Source: Halobellus rufus (GTDB lineage: Archaea > Halobacteriota > Halobacteria > Halobacteriales > Haloferacaceae). From it: a stretch of DNA of 64,000 nt. The stretch lies in assembly GCF_000739575.1 (NCBI RefSeq), contig NZ_BBJO01000002.1, positions 1 through 64,000 of the forward strand, in the 5' to 3' direction. The position numbers and the translations under genes are program-made. This document shows positions 18,301 through 24,895 of the stretch, one piece after another. The notes under the pieces are model-generated. The model was not told where the DNA came from. It did not search any database and worked only from the letters and a program-made list of their open reading frames with translations. Position 1 is the stretch's first letter. Each line of letters begins with the position of its first letter.

Positions 18301-19161
18301 AGCGCGATCGAGATCACGGAAGTCGACGGCGACGGGAACGGTGACAGCGGCGACGAGAACGCCGCACCCACGATAGACGCGATCGACGACCAGACGGTCA
18401 CCGAAGGTGAGTCGGCGAACGTCTCGGTCACCGCCCAGGACCCCGACGGCGACTCGCTGGTGCTCGCGGTGAACGGTCCCGACTTCGTCGATCTCTCGAA
18501 CGGCGACGTAACCATCGCTCCCGAATCGGGCGATGCGGGCACCTACACCGTCGAAGTCACCGCCACTGACGGCAACGGCGGCACTGCGACGGAGTCGTTC
18601 CAGGTGACCGTCGAAGAAGCCGAGGAGCCCCAGCCCGCGCAGGTCCTCCACCGCGTGAACGCCGGTGAGGACACCACGGTCGACGCGACCGACGACGGCC
18701 CCGACTGGACGGGCGTCGCCGACACGAACTCGCCGTACCTCGCGTCTGTCGCAAGCACCAGCGCCGGCAACTTCTGCGGCGGCGACGACGTCTCTCCCGG
18801 CAGTGACGTCCCTTCGACCACGCCCGACGGGGTCTGGGACTGCGAGCGTTACGGGAACTCCACGTGGGAGTTCACCGTCGACGACGGAGCCGACGTCGAC
18901 GTTCGCCTCTACTTCGCCAACTCGTTCGACGGGGCATCTGAGCCCGGCGAGCGGCAGTTCAACGTCTCCGTCGAGGGCGATCAAGTGCTGACGCAGTACG
19001 ACCCCGTGGCCGACGTCGGTCACGCGACGGGAGCGATGAAAGAGTTCGCGGCGACCGACGACGGCGACGGCACGATCACGATCGACTTCGAGACGGGAAC
19101 GGCCGAGAATCCCGAGATCAGAGCCATCGAGATCATCGAATCGGAGGAGGGCTCCCAGTAG
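12385..19161 (+). CDS. Giant secreted malectin / sugar-dehydrogenase-like / dockerin-like multidomain protein
   Basis: A 2258-residue secreted protein with an N-terminal signal segment (RALVLLATIFMITSPMAGVV). Approximate domains: malectin-like 1 (62-216); choice-of-anchor D / hydin-like sandwich (226-330); a beta-propeller of the glucose/sorbosone dehydrogenase type (332-808); Ca-binding thrombospondin-3-like Asp repeats (818-882); a LamG/DUF1080-like jelly roll (889-1112); PKD (1115-1212); malectin-like 2 (1223-1402); a dockerin-like helix pair (1412-1472); unassigned beta domains (1489-1800); malectin-like 3 (1814-1979); a cadherin/Ig-like domain (1992-2077); malectin-like 4 (2086-2252). 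It ends in ESEEGSQ with no membrane anchor or sorting signal. Malectin folds bind carbohydrate and the propeller may oxidise sugars, so a role in polysaccharide capture or breakdown at the surface is inferred. Only two short Cys pairs are seen. Codon use looks native. Confidence 0.8.
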   Translation: MTNDRTRRALVLLATIFMITSPMAGVVGASAATGAHDGDLRAADVDDGALNAAQVADTTAVGEVIARVNAGGDSVAVDSGPDWTGEWEQYHSGSTSTYSTGDSISLDASVPTDTPASVFQSEVYGEQEWTFSDGVQSGQTYEVRLYFAEIYQTTDGDRLFDATVEGEQVLDGYDIHADVGHDVGVMKSATVTPADGEIDIGLTNVEDNAKISAIEIVESEPQPDTLGGPSDVDFGSVVVGDAESETVTLTNLGGDGDADITIDDVSVSGDGAFSAGAASQTTLAPGESADIPLTFSPDDAQSASGAVEITHSGSNSPLSIDLAGEGTSTAQVGFGKSSLQGFDQSSLTALEFGPDGRLYVAKQNGMVYALNVTREGENDYSVESQESVDLVQDIPNHDDFGNHESGETARQITGLTVGGTASEPVVYVSSSDPTIDVGEDDDDTDTNSGAISRLTFDWESDDTLNGVDHEVMVLGLPRSEENHATNGLDLADDGETLYVAQGGHTNQGAPSNNFGHTPEYALSAAVLEIDLAQIETDHQPKNLQDYDADYPNLDFWYAIPTIQNHDGTEGDDLPFGGNDGINQAKWIEDGPVQVYSTGYRNPYDLVLSEDDQLYVIDNGPNGGWGGQPVNEGPDGMCTNEPNDPGGGSGDQLHLATEGSYGGHPAPIRANPTGADIYDADGNVIFDINESNSPVPASQVNPIECDYQSPDEDNSLGDTFGWTGGMDEYTASNFRGAMQGDLLVVVGASSVERVQLDASGTSVTEQESNFFSDISALGIAAQGDEGPFPGTVWTARGDLTVFEPNDYEGTGDGQQCTGADDPSLDEDGDGYDNADEIDAGSDPCSAASTPPDFDDDGTSNVNDPDDDNDGQPDTSDPFAVDPEDGTTTTLPIQMDFSETELFGENGQGWTGLMTNGQTDYQDLYDPDQMTVGGAAQVLTVEDVPAGDATNDDQQYAFQRGFDAPEEPFTVSTTVNGLPENPSDYQSLGIYIGNGDQDNYLKLVAAANGGTGGVQFAGETDGSFESVQQPDDSAVAGSDSDTDLEMTVYPSNDTVEAYYTPEDGEETYVGSTTIPGSWLDSSDGNGTAVGVISTSYQAGSTFDATWTNLDVEYVTPPENQPPVADAGADVTVDAGQQVTLDASGSTDPDGDDDALGYTWTQTAGTPDGLLDMSDGEQVSFTAPDVDSETTYTFEVSVSDGQDSDTDTVNVTVQPTDDSGDGPTDGEVLYRVNAGGSETAASDGGPSWSADTDGSPSPYVNADGDNGLNTYSTDDTVSLDSSVPADTPASLFQTERYDVNTTGSAADDTEMQWSFDVQQGETYEVRLYFAEIFLDASNVESQGPRTFDVTVEGDTALDDYNLYDTYGHDVGAMESFEVTPADDSLDVEFLHGQENPKVSAIEVVAVDGDEPPADGDLTVAEAVAMGGENDSQIEDAEIQEAINWWSTDAEVPNTGGQTVGDAEIQSLINLWATDAAVGEGDDGGDEDGTTGSAFVEVTPDSGVEASTYGGGSFEVTNTGDEQVSSVTFDLSSSAMPDVVFDPEGTAGDQAAKGLNIDSQSGDGVGVVSTDDGDVFSQPHNGVNGSDGYDVMTVEFDDFDPGESVSFSVDNDPTSIKDASISSQEAGPISGLELARSTVSVEYADGGVQETQLFGDGSAGGAQATLDESVASAPSVDVQDVALDDAALRDHHSAATVSEADQTVTVTGDPGATVTLLHFEGELELSNVPEYDGTPGYDVEAYEANKIEQVNYETVTLDSSGEAEVPVTLLNSTDVGGYNYLVAAQGEPDADTGLASNVVVLHYDESAGDGGEPDQPSDVAFAVNAGGDEYTASDGTVYQADTNFDGGDTYSTTQSIDGTQDDELYQTERYGGAPGSDPLSYDVPLDDGEYEVTLHFAEIYQGVADSDSPDSTGPEDGTNENDRVFNVSIEGEQVLTDYDIFAEVGPLTATQETFTTEVTDGELNVDFAATYDNAKVSAIEITEVDGDGNGDSGDENAAPTIDAIDDQTVTEGESANVSVTAQDPDGDSLVLAVNGPDFVDLSNGDVTIAPESGDAGTYTVEVTATDGNGGTATESFQVTVEEAEEPQPAQVLHRVNAGEDTTVDATDDGPDWTGVADTNSPYLASVASTSAGNFCGGDDVSPGSDVPSTTPDGVWDCERYGNSTWEFTVDDGADVDVRLYFANSFDGASEPGERQFNVSVEGDQVLTQYDPVADVGHATGAMKEFAATDDGDGTITIDFETGTAENPEIRAIEIIESEEGSQ
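12801..12834 (+). repeat. DNA-level repeat, malectin copy 1
   Basis: A stretch of about 34 bases starting gacctacgaggtccgcctct is repeated identically at 16338-16371 inside malectin-like domain 2 of the same gene. It encodes TYEVRLYFAEI, the core strand of the malectin fold. Identity at the third codon positions points to recent duplication or gene conversion between these two domains. Confidence 0.75.
16338..16371 (+). repeat. DNA-level repeat, malectin copy 2
   Basis: Second copy of the stretch at 12801-12834. The equivalent parts of malectin-like domains 3 and 4 encode related residues but are not identical in DNA, so copies 1 and 2 are the closest pair. Confidence 0.75.
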
Positions 19162-19427
19162 GGGCGATCGACGATGATCGACGGTCCGCCGTTCGCCGCC
19201 GCCTGCTCGCGGCCGACTCCCGAAGTCGGCACCGAGAGCGACGGCGAGGCGAACGCGCGGCCAGTCGACGAGACGACTCCTGCGAACACCGCTCCGCGAC
19301 GGCGGCCGATCGCGTTCGGGGGTAACCACCGACGCCGACGCGCGCCGGCCACGTCGCCGTGGGGCGTACGAATCGAGCGACGACCGATCCAGCGACAACA
19401 GCGAATCACACGACACACCAGCAACCG

Positions 19428-21398
19428 ATGAACGACACAGTACCCAGATATCTCAGACAGACCATCGCCGCGCTCGTGGCCGTCTCGATCGTCCTCTCGG
19501 TCTTCGGACCGGTGGGGACGGTGGCGGCGGACCCGAGCGTGTCAGTCCAGCAGTCCGCAGACAGCACGACAGTCTCACCCGGTGACACGGTCACCTTCAC
19601 GACCGAGTTAGCCGTTTCCGAACTCAACGCCCCGCAGTTGCAGTCGACGATCCCCGACGGCTGGGAGATCGAATCGCAGTCGGCCGACGGCCCGGTGGCG
19701 TACAACGACGGCACGTGGACGTGGCTCGCCGGCGACGACGACGGCGTCGACGTGAGTTACACCGTCGAGTACACCGTGAGCGTCCCCGACGACGCCGACC
19801 CCGGAGACTACGCGGTCGGCGTCGAGGGGTCGGCTCTCGCCCCCGGCGGCGAGCGAACGGCCGAGACGGACTCGACGACGATCACCGTCGAAGCGCCCGA
19901 CCAGAACCAGGCCCCCTCGGCCTCGTTCGATGTGAGTCCCGCCTCGCCAGACGTCGGTGAGGAAGTCAGCCTCGACGCCTCCGGCTCCAGCGACGCAGAC
20001 GGCTCGATCGTGAGCTACGAGTGGGACTTCGACGGCGACGGAACGGTCGATGCGACCGGATCCTCGCCCACGGCCGCGCACACGTACGACTCGGCCGACG
20101 ACTACACCGTGGAACTGACAGTTATCGACGACGACGGCGCGACCGACACGGCCACCGAGACGATAACGGTCAGCCAGGCGCCGCAGCCCGATCCGGCGGA
20201 GTTCCAGCTGTCGGCACTCGACGTGGAGTCGCCGGTCGAACAGGGGACCGACGCCGCGGTGACGGCGACGGTCGAGAACGTCGGCGGCGAGTCCGGCACG
20301 CAGACTGTCGCGCTCGACGTCGACGGCAGCGAGGTCGACAGTCAGTCCGTCACGATCGACGGCGACTCGAGCCAGCAGGTGAGCTTCGACGTCGACACCA
20401 GCGGCCTCTCGGTGGGCGATCACGACGTGACGCTCTCGACCGACGACGACAGCGCGAGCGCGACGCTCACCGTGAACGAAGCGCCGCCGGACAACCAGCC
20501 CCCGTCCGCTGCGTTCGACGTCTCCCCCGCAGATCCGGAGACGGACGAGACGGTGACCTTCGACGCGGCGGCGTCGAGCGACGCGGACGGCTCGATCGCC
20601 TCCTACGAGTGGGACTTCGGCGACGGCGAGACGGCGACCGGTGAGACGGCCACGCACTCGTACGAAACTGCCGGCGACTACACGGTCGAACTGACCGTCA
20701 CCGACGACGACGGCGCGACCGACACGGCCACCGAGACGGTGACGGTCGCTGCGCCGTCGGAGCCCGGTCCCGAGCAGTCGACGGCGGTGTCGCTGTCGCC
20801 CGACGAAGACCTCGTCGCCGTGAACGGCTCGACCACGTTCGACGTGGTCGTCGAGAACGCCGACGGCGGCGTCGGCGCGTACAGCCTCGGCGTCTCCGTC
20901 GACGACGCGTCGGCCGCGGCGATCACCGACCTCTCTGTCGACGACGGCGCGCTCTCGGACGTCGAAGTCGCCGGGGACGGGAGTTCGGCGAGCGCCGACG
21001 TGGCACTGCTCGACACCGACGACACCGGTCCCGTGACCGTCGCGACAGTGACTGTCGACGGCGAAGCCGACGGCACGACCGATCTCGCGCTCGACGTGTC
21101 CAGCCTCGGCACCGAATCCGGCGACGCGTACGAGGTCACGGAGACCAACGGCGCGACGCTGACCGTCTCCGAGCTCGTCGTCGGCGCGTCCGACCAGCCC
21201 GCCCAGGACCTCGACGACGACGGCGTCTACGAGGACGTCAACGGCGACGGCACCGTCGACGAGCTGGACGTCCAACTCCTGTTCGCCGAGCGGAACGGCG
21301 ACGTCGTGCAGGGCTCGCCCGACGCGTTCGACTTCAACGGCGACGGCGAGTTCGACATCCTCGACGTGCAGAGCCTCTACTACGAGGAGGTCGCCTGA
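19428..21398 (+). CDS. Secreted PKD/CARDB protein with cohesin-like domain and C-terminal dockerin
   Basis: A 656-residue secreted protein. Signal peptide (TIAALVAVSIVLSVFGPVGTV), an N-terminal beta domain (37-157), PKD 1 (162-249), CARDB (257-351), PKD 2 (358-441), a cohesin-like domain (450-579) with TTFDVVVENADGGVGAY, and a C-terminal dockerin (593-654). The dockerin has two Ca-binding loops of the DxNxDGxxxxxD form: DVNGDGTVDELD (603-614) and DFNGDGEFDILD (635-646), each followed by a helix (VQLLF, VQSLYYEEVA). Dockerins bind cohesins, so one chain carries both partners and could act as an adaptor. The start at 19428 is fixed by the signal peptide. The next gene, a membrane-anchored cohesin, begins 6 bases after the stop. 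Confidence 0.83.
   Translation: MNDTVPRYLRQTIAALVAVSIVLSVFGPVGTVAADPSVSVQQSADSTTVSPGDTVTFTTELAVSELNAPQLQSTIPDGWEIESQSADGPVAYNDGTWTWLAGDDDGVDVSYTVEYTVSVPDDADPGDYAVGVEGSALAPGGERTAETDSTTITVEAPDQNQAPSASFDVSPASPDVGEEVSLDASGSSDADGSIVSYEWDFDGDGTVDATGSSPTAAHTYDSADDYTVELTVIDDDGATDTATETITVSQAPQPDPAEFQLSALDVESPVEQGTDAAVTATVENVGGESGTQTVALDVDGSEVDSQSVTIDGDSSQQVSFDVDTSGLSVGDHDVTLSTDDDSASATLTVNEAPPDNQPPSAAFDVSPADPETDETVTFDAAASSDADGSIASYEWDFGDGETATGETATHSYETAGDYTVELTVTDDDGATDTATETVTVAAPSEPGPEQSTAVSLSPDEDLVAVNGSTTFDVVVENADGGVGAYSLGVSVDDASAAAITDLSVDDGALSDVEVAGDGSSASADVALLDTDDTGPVTVATVTVDGEADGTTDLALDVSSLGTESGDAYEVTETNGATLTVSELVVGASDQPAQDLDDDGVYEDVNGDGTVDELDVQLLFAERNGDVVQGSPDAFDFNGDGEFDILDVQSLYYEEVA
20125..20163 (+). 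repeat. PKD repeat segment, copy 1
   Basis: The end of PKD domain 1 shares a run of about 36 identical bases (encoding DDDGATDTATET) with 20702-20738 at the end of PKD domain 2. This indicates recent duplication or conversion between the two PKD units. Confidence 0.7.
20702..20738 (+). repeat. PKD repeat segment, copy 2
   Basis: Partner of the segment at 20125-20163. The two PKD domains diverge outside this run, including a longer, calcium-loop-like insert (DFDGDGTVDATG) in copy 1 only. Confidence 0.7.
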
Positions 21399-21404
21399 TC
21401 GACG

Positions 21405-22229
21405 ATGGCCGCGACCACGACCCGGTCTCGCAGTCGCTGTGCGGCGTGCGCACTCGCACTCGTCGTGCTCCTCGCCGCGGCGGTCGGCGTCGCGGCCGCC
21501 GCCGACACGACTGACCTCGGCGTCGCCCCGCACACAGACAACGTAGCGCCCGGAGACACGACGGAAGTCGACGTCGTCGTCGAGAGCGCCGACGGCGGCG
21601 TCGGCGCGATCAACGCGTCTGTCACGCTGTCGGACCCCGAGGTCGCCACCGTCGCCGACGTGACGATCCACGGCGATCCCCGGCTCGAAAACGTGACCGA
21701 CCACGACGACGGCGTCGAGATAAGCGCGGCTCTCGCGGACACCGAGGACACCGGGCGCGTGACGATCCTCACCCTCGTCCTCCGCGGCGAGGCTTCCGGT
21801 CAGACTGCAATCGACGTGAACGCGCGTGCGCTCGGCGACGAAGGCGGAAACGCCTACACCGTCGCCGGAATCGAGCGTCCCACGGTGACGGTCGCCGACG
21901 GGTCCGACGGCAGCGGGTCGGACGGATCGAGTCGCTCGTCCGACGGGTCGGATGCGGGCGCGTCGTCGTCCGGAGAGTCCGACAGTGCGGAGTCGCTGTC
22001 CGGTGAACCACCCGGTGATGACGGTGAGAACGACGATACAGACGCGCCGACCGCCGACGAGTCGGGAGAGACGAAGACCGTCGACACCGGGGAGCCCACA
22101 CCCGGCAACGTCGTTGGCGATGGCGGGATCGAAACCTCGCTCGGGGGTGGACCGTTGGCCCAATACGGTCCTGTCGGCGCACTCGGCGTAGTCGCGATCG
22201 GTGCGATCGTGATCTACCGCTTCCGTTGA
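21405..22229 (+). CDS. Membrane-anchored cohesin-like surface protein
   Basis: A 274-residue surface protein. The signal peptide (about 1-33, ACALALVVLLAAAVGVAAAA) is followed by one cohesin-like beta-sandwich (36-165) with the motif TEVDVVVESADGGVGAINAS, closely matching the cohesin motif of the preceding gene. A linker rich in Ser, Asp, Gly and Glu (about 166-245) spans the cell-wall space, and the chain ends in a hydrophobic helix (GPVGALGVVAIGAIVIY) with RFR, which would hold it in the membrane with the cohesin outside. It lacks a clear PGF sorting motif, although GPLAQYGPVG precedes the helix. The gene starts 6 bases after the dockerin/cohesin gene, so the two are surely cotranscribed. 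Likely role: cell-surface anchor for dockerin proteins. Confidence 0.82.
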   Translation: MAATTTRSRSRCAACALALVVLLAAAVGVAAAADTTDLGVAPHTDNVAPGDTTEVDVVVESADGGVGAINASVTLSDPEVATVADVTIHGDPRLENVTDHDDGVEISAALADTEDTGRVTILTLVLRGEASGQTAIDVNARALGDEGGNAYTVAGIERPTVTVADGSDGSGSDGSSRSSDGSDAGASSSGESDSAESLSGEPPGDDGENDDTDAPTADESGETKTVDTGEPTPGNVVGDGGIETSLGGGPLAQYGPVGALGVVAIGAIVIYRFR

Positions 22230-22278
22230 AGGCGTCTGCCCCTCTTCGTCTTCTTTCGGGGACCGTTCGGATGTCCGG

Positions 22279-22285
22279 TTTTATC
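22279..22285 (+). promoter_or_regulatory. TATA-like element of the histidine kinase gene
   Basis: ttttatc about 27 bases before the ATG at 22309, in a short intergenic gap. It suggests the kinase is transcribed separately from the cohesin genes. Confidence 0.4.
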
Positions 22286-22308
22286 ACCTCGTAGTACAAT
22301 AGCCGCAT

Positions 22309-23232
22309 ATGACTTCCGACGACATCCGATCCGGATTAGGGGTGTCGTCGGCACGCGGGATCACGATCATCTACGCCGTGGTGAGCGCCGCTTGGATCCT
22401 GTTCTCCGATCGATTGCTGGCGGCAATGGTCGCCGACCCCGCCCTCTACACCCAGTTGCAAACCGGAAAGGGCTGGGCGTTCGTCGGGGTCACCTCGGGG
22501 CTGATCTACGTCCTCATCTCCCGGCGCGAGGCCGAATTGGCCGAACAGAACGACCAGTTGGAGCGGGCGCTCCAGCAGATCTCGATCCTGCACCGGATCC
22601 TCCGGCACAACCTGCGGAACTCCTGTAACGTCGTGAAGGGATACGTCGAGGTCCTGAAACAGCGCGGAGACGGCGAGAACGAGGAAGTCGCAACGATCAT
22701 CGAGACGCACGTCGACGAACTGGTGCGGTTGAGCGAGAAATCGTACCTGCTCCGCGATATCGTTCTCGACGACAGCGACTCGGTCCAGTCCGTCGATCTC
22801 CCGTCGCTCATCGACGCCCGGGTCCGCGCGTTCGAGTCCGAACACCCGGATTCGGACGTCGACTTCGAGGTGGATCTCCCGGAGGAGTGCCTCGTTCGCG
22901 CCCACGCCCGCTTTGCCGACGCTGTCGACGAACTGTTCGAGAACGCGATCAAACACAACGACGCCGAGCGACCGACGATCCGCGTCTCGATGGGTTCGGA
23001 GACCGACGAGACGGTCGACCTCGACATCGCGGACAACGGCCCGGGGATCCCCGACATCGAACGGGCGGTCGTCGAGGAGGGAGAGGAGAAGCCGCTGTTT
23101 CACTCCCAGGGCATCGGCCTCTGGGTCGCGCGGGCGGCGGTCGTCGAGTCCGGCGGCGAGATCCGGTTCGTCGACAACGAGCCTCGCGGCTCCGTCGCCC
23201 GGATCACGCTTCCGAGGGCCTCGGCGAACTGA
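22309..23232 (+). CDS. Membrane sensor histidine kinase
   Basis: A 307-residue kinase. The N terminus has two membrane helices with the text SAAWILFSDRLLAAMV and LQTGKGWAFVGVTSGLIYVL, a module also found at the start of many bacterial kinases and cyclic-di-GMP proteins. A short coiled coil (EAELAEQNDQLERALQQIS) leads to the phospho-acceptor helix (ILHRILRHNLRNSCNVV, His of RHNLRN) and the ATPase domain with N box ELFENAIKHN, G1 DIADNGPGIP and G2 QGIGLWVARA. It has no PAS or receiver domain, and no response regulator lies beside it, as is common in haloarchaea. The signal is unknown. It lies just downstream of the surface cohesin genes but has its own promoter-like element. Confidence 0.88.
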   Translation: MTSDDIRSGLGVSSARGITIIYAVVSAAWILFSDRLLAAMVADPALYTQLQTGKGWAFVGVTSGLIYVLISRREAELAEQNDQLERALQQISILHRILRHNLRNSCNVVKGYVEVLKQRGDGENEEVATIIETHVDELVRLSEKSYLLRDIVLDDSDSVQSVDLPSLIDARVRAFESEHPDSDVDFEVDLPEECLVRAHARFADAVDELFENAIKHNDAERPTIRVSMGSETDETVDLDIADNGPGIPDIERAVVEEGEEKPLFHSQGIGLWVARAAVVESGGEIRFVDNEPRGSVARITLPRASAN

Positions 23233-23266
23233 CTCCGATTCGGCGTCGGCCGCCGCGTAAGCGTGA

Positions 23267-23273
23267 GTTTATA
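23267..23273 (+). promoter_or_regulatory. TATA element of the phosphohexomutase gene
   Basis: gtttata, 25-31 bases before the ATG at 23298, as expected for leaderless transcription. It supports 23298 as the true start. Confidence 0.6.
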
Positions 23274-23297
23274 GGTGATCGAGGGGGGACAGAGCGT

Positions 23298-24692
23298 ATG
23301 GAACTCTTCGGAACCGCCGGGATCCGCGGCTCGGCCCGCGAACGGGTGACGCCGGAACTCGCGCTCGCCGTCGGACGGGCGGTGGGCGCTGACGCCGTCG
23401 AATCCGCGGGGACGGGCGCCGCAGGGGACAGCGACGCCGGCGCCGCTGTCGTCGTCGGCCGGGACGGGCGGACGACGGGACCGGCGCTCGCGGCGGCGGT
23501 CGAGGCGGGGGTCGAATCCGCTGGCGCTGACGTCCGCCGCGTCGGCGTCGTGCCCACGCCGGCGCTGGCGTTCGCCTCGCAGGGCCGATTCGGGGTGATG
23601 CTCACCGCCTCGCACAATCCCCCGACGGACAACGGGATCAAGGTGTTCGTCGACGGCGAGGAGTACGACCGCGAGCGAGAGCGGGGCGTCGAACGCCGGG
23701 TCGAAGCAGGGGACGGCCCTGTCCGCTGGGACGCGTGGGGGGCGGCAGAGTCGCTCGACGTGCTCTCGCCGTACCGCGCGTCGGTCGTCGACTACGCCGA
23801 GTCCCACGGCGCGGACGCGACGGGGCTGGACGTCGCCGTCGACCTCGGCAACGGGATGGGCGCGCTCGGGACGCCGCAGGTCCTCCGCGAACTCGGCGCG
23901 CGCGTGGTCACGCTCAACGGACAGGTGGACGGCCACTTCCCCGGTCGGGAGTCGAAGCCGACGCCGGAGACGCTGGCGGACCTCCGGGCGTTCGTCGCCG
24001 ACGGCGCGTTCGAGTTCGGAATCGGGCACGACGGCGACGCCGACCGCATCGTCGTCGTCGACGCCGACGGCGACGTCGTCCACGAGGACACCGTCGTCGC
24101 GATCCTCGCGTCTCACTTCGTCCGCGCGTCCGAGACCGACGACCCGGTGGTCGTCACGACGCCGAACGCCTCGGGACGGATCGACGAGCGCGTTCGCGAC
24201 GCGGGCGGTCGCGTCGAGCGCGTTCGCCTCGGCGCGCTGCACGAGGGCATCGCCTCGGCGCGAGCGGGCGGCGGCGACGTCGTCTTCGCCGCCGAGCCGT
24301 GGAAGCACGTCCACCCCGCCCACGGCGGCTGGATCGACGGCATCGCCTCGGCGGCCGTGCTGACCCGACTCGTCGCGAGCGAGGGGCTCGACGGGCTTCG
24401 AGCGCCGGTCACCGAGCGGCCGTATCGAAAGGTGAGCGTCGAGTGCCCGGACGATCGGAAGGGCGAGGCGATGGAGCGACTGGCGAGGACGCTTCCCGAG
24501 GCCTACCCGGACGCGGGCGTCGACACCGAGTACGGCGTCCGACTGGAGTTCGAGGACGGCTCGTGGACGCTGGTTCGACCCTCCGGAACGGAGCCGTACG
24601 TCCGCGTCTACGCCGAGTCCGACGACGTCGACGCGTTCGTCGCCGAAGTGACGGACGTCGTCGAGGCGGCGGTCGCGGCCGTCCAAGACTGA
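23298..24692 (+). CDS. glmM: Phosphoglucosamine/phosphomanno-mutase family
   Basis: A 464-residue alpha-D-phosphohexomutase that moves a phosphate between C1 and C6 of a hexose phosphate. It has the N-terminal FGTAGIRG loop, the phosphoserine loop TASHNPP (Ser105), the metal-binding DGDADRI (about 245-251), the sugar-recognition segment AEPWKHVHPAHGGWIDG, and the C-terminal phosphate-binding RPSGTEPYVRVY. The family includes phosphoglucosamine, phosphomannose and phosphoglucose mutases; haloarchaeal copies are usually called GlmM or ManB, and the substrate cannot be settled here. The start is set by the TATA element 25 bases upstream. Products would feed sugar-nucleotide supply for surface glycosylation; this is inference. 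Confidence 0.85.
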   Translation: MELFGTAGIRGSARERVTPELALAVGRAVGADAVESAGTGAAGDSDAGAAVVVGRDGRTTGPALAAAVEAGVESAGADVRRVGVVPTPALAFASQGRFGVMLTASHNPPTDNGIKVFVDGEEYDRERERGVERRVEAGDGPVRWDAWGAAESLDVLSPYRASVVDYAESHGADATGLDVAVDLGNGMGALGTPQVLRELGARVVTLNGQVDGHFPGRESKPTPETLADLRAFVADGAFEFGIGHDGDADRIVVVDADGDVVHEDTVVAILASHFVRASETDDPVVVTTPNASGRIDERVRDAGGRVERVRLGALHEGIASARAGGGDVVFAAEPWKHVHPAHGGWIDGIASAAVLTRLVASEGLDGLRAPVTERPYRKVSVECPDDRKGEAMERLARTLPEAYPDAGVDTEYGVRLEFEDGSWTLVRPSGTEPYVRVYAESDDVDAFVAEVTDVVEAAVAAVQD

Positions 24693-24895
24693 CCATCGTC
24701 CCGCGTCTGTCTCCGTCTGCGACTGCGGGCTCCGCCGACGGCCGTGGACCGAACGGCGCGAGGGGCTCGATCGCCCCACCATCGACCCCTATCGGATGCC
24801 TGTCCACTTTTCGGAGGCAGTAACTGGAGTGCACGGCTCGAAGCGACGATTTTATGCACATCTCCCTACCCACTGTTCTATAGGTGTCCACAGCT

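Noticed and set aside
13420-19416. Two very long minus-strand open frames opposite the giant surface gene
   Set aside because: Composition rich in Val, Arg and Gly without domains; they mirror the codon pattern of the plus-strand gene.
19162-19427. Possible small gene between the giant protein and the cohesin/dockerin protein
   Set aside because: The only open frame is Arg/Pro-rich and unlike native proteins; the gap is better seen as a leader or promoter.
12385-21398. Direct repeats within the surface genes as a CRISPR array
   Set aside because: The repeats are few, in frame, and encode malectin or PKD strands; spacers are not regular.
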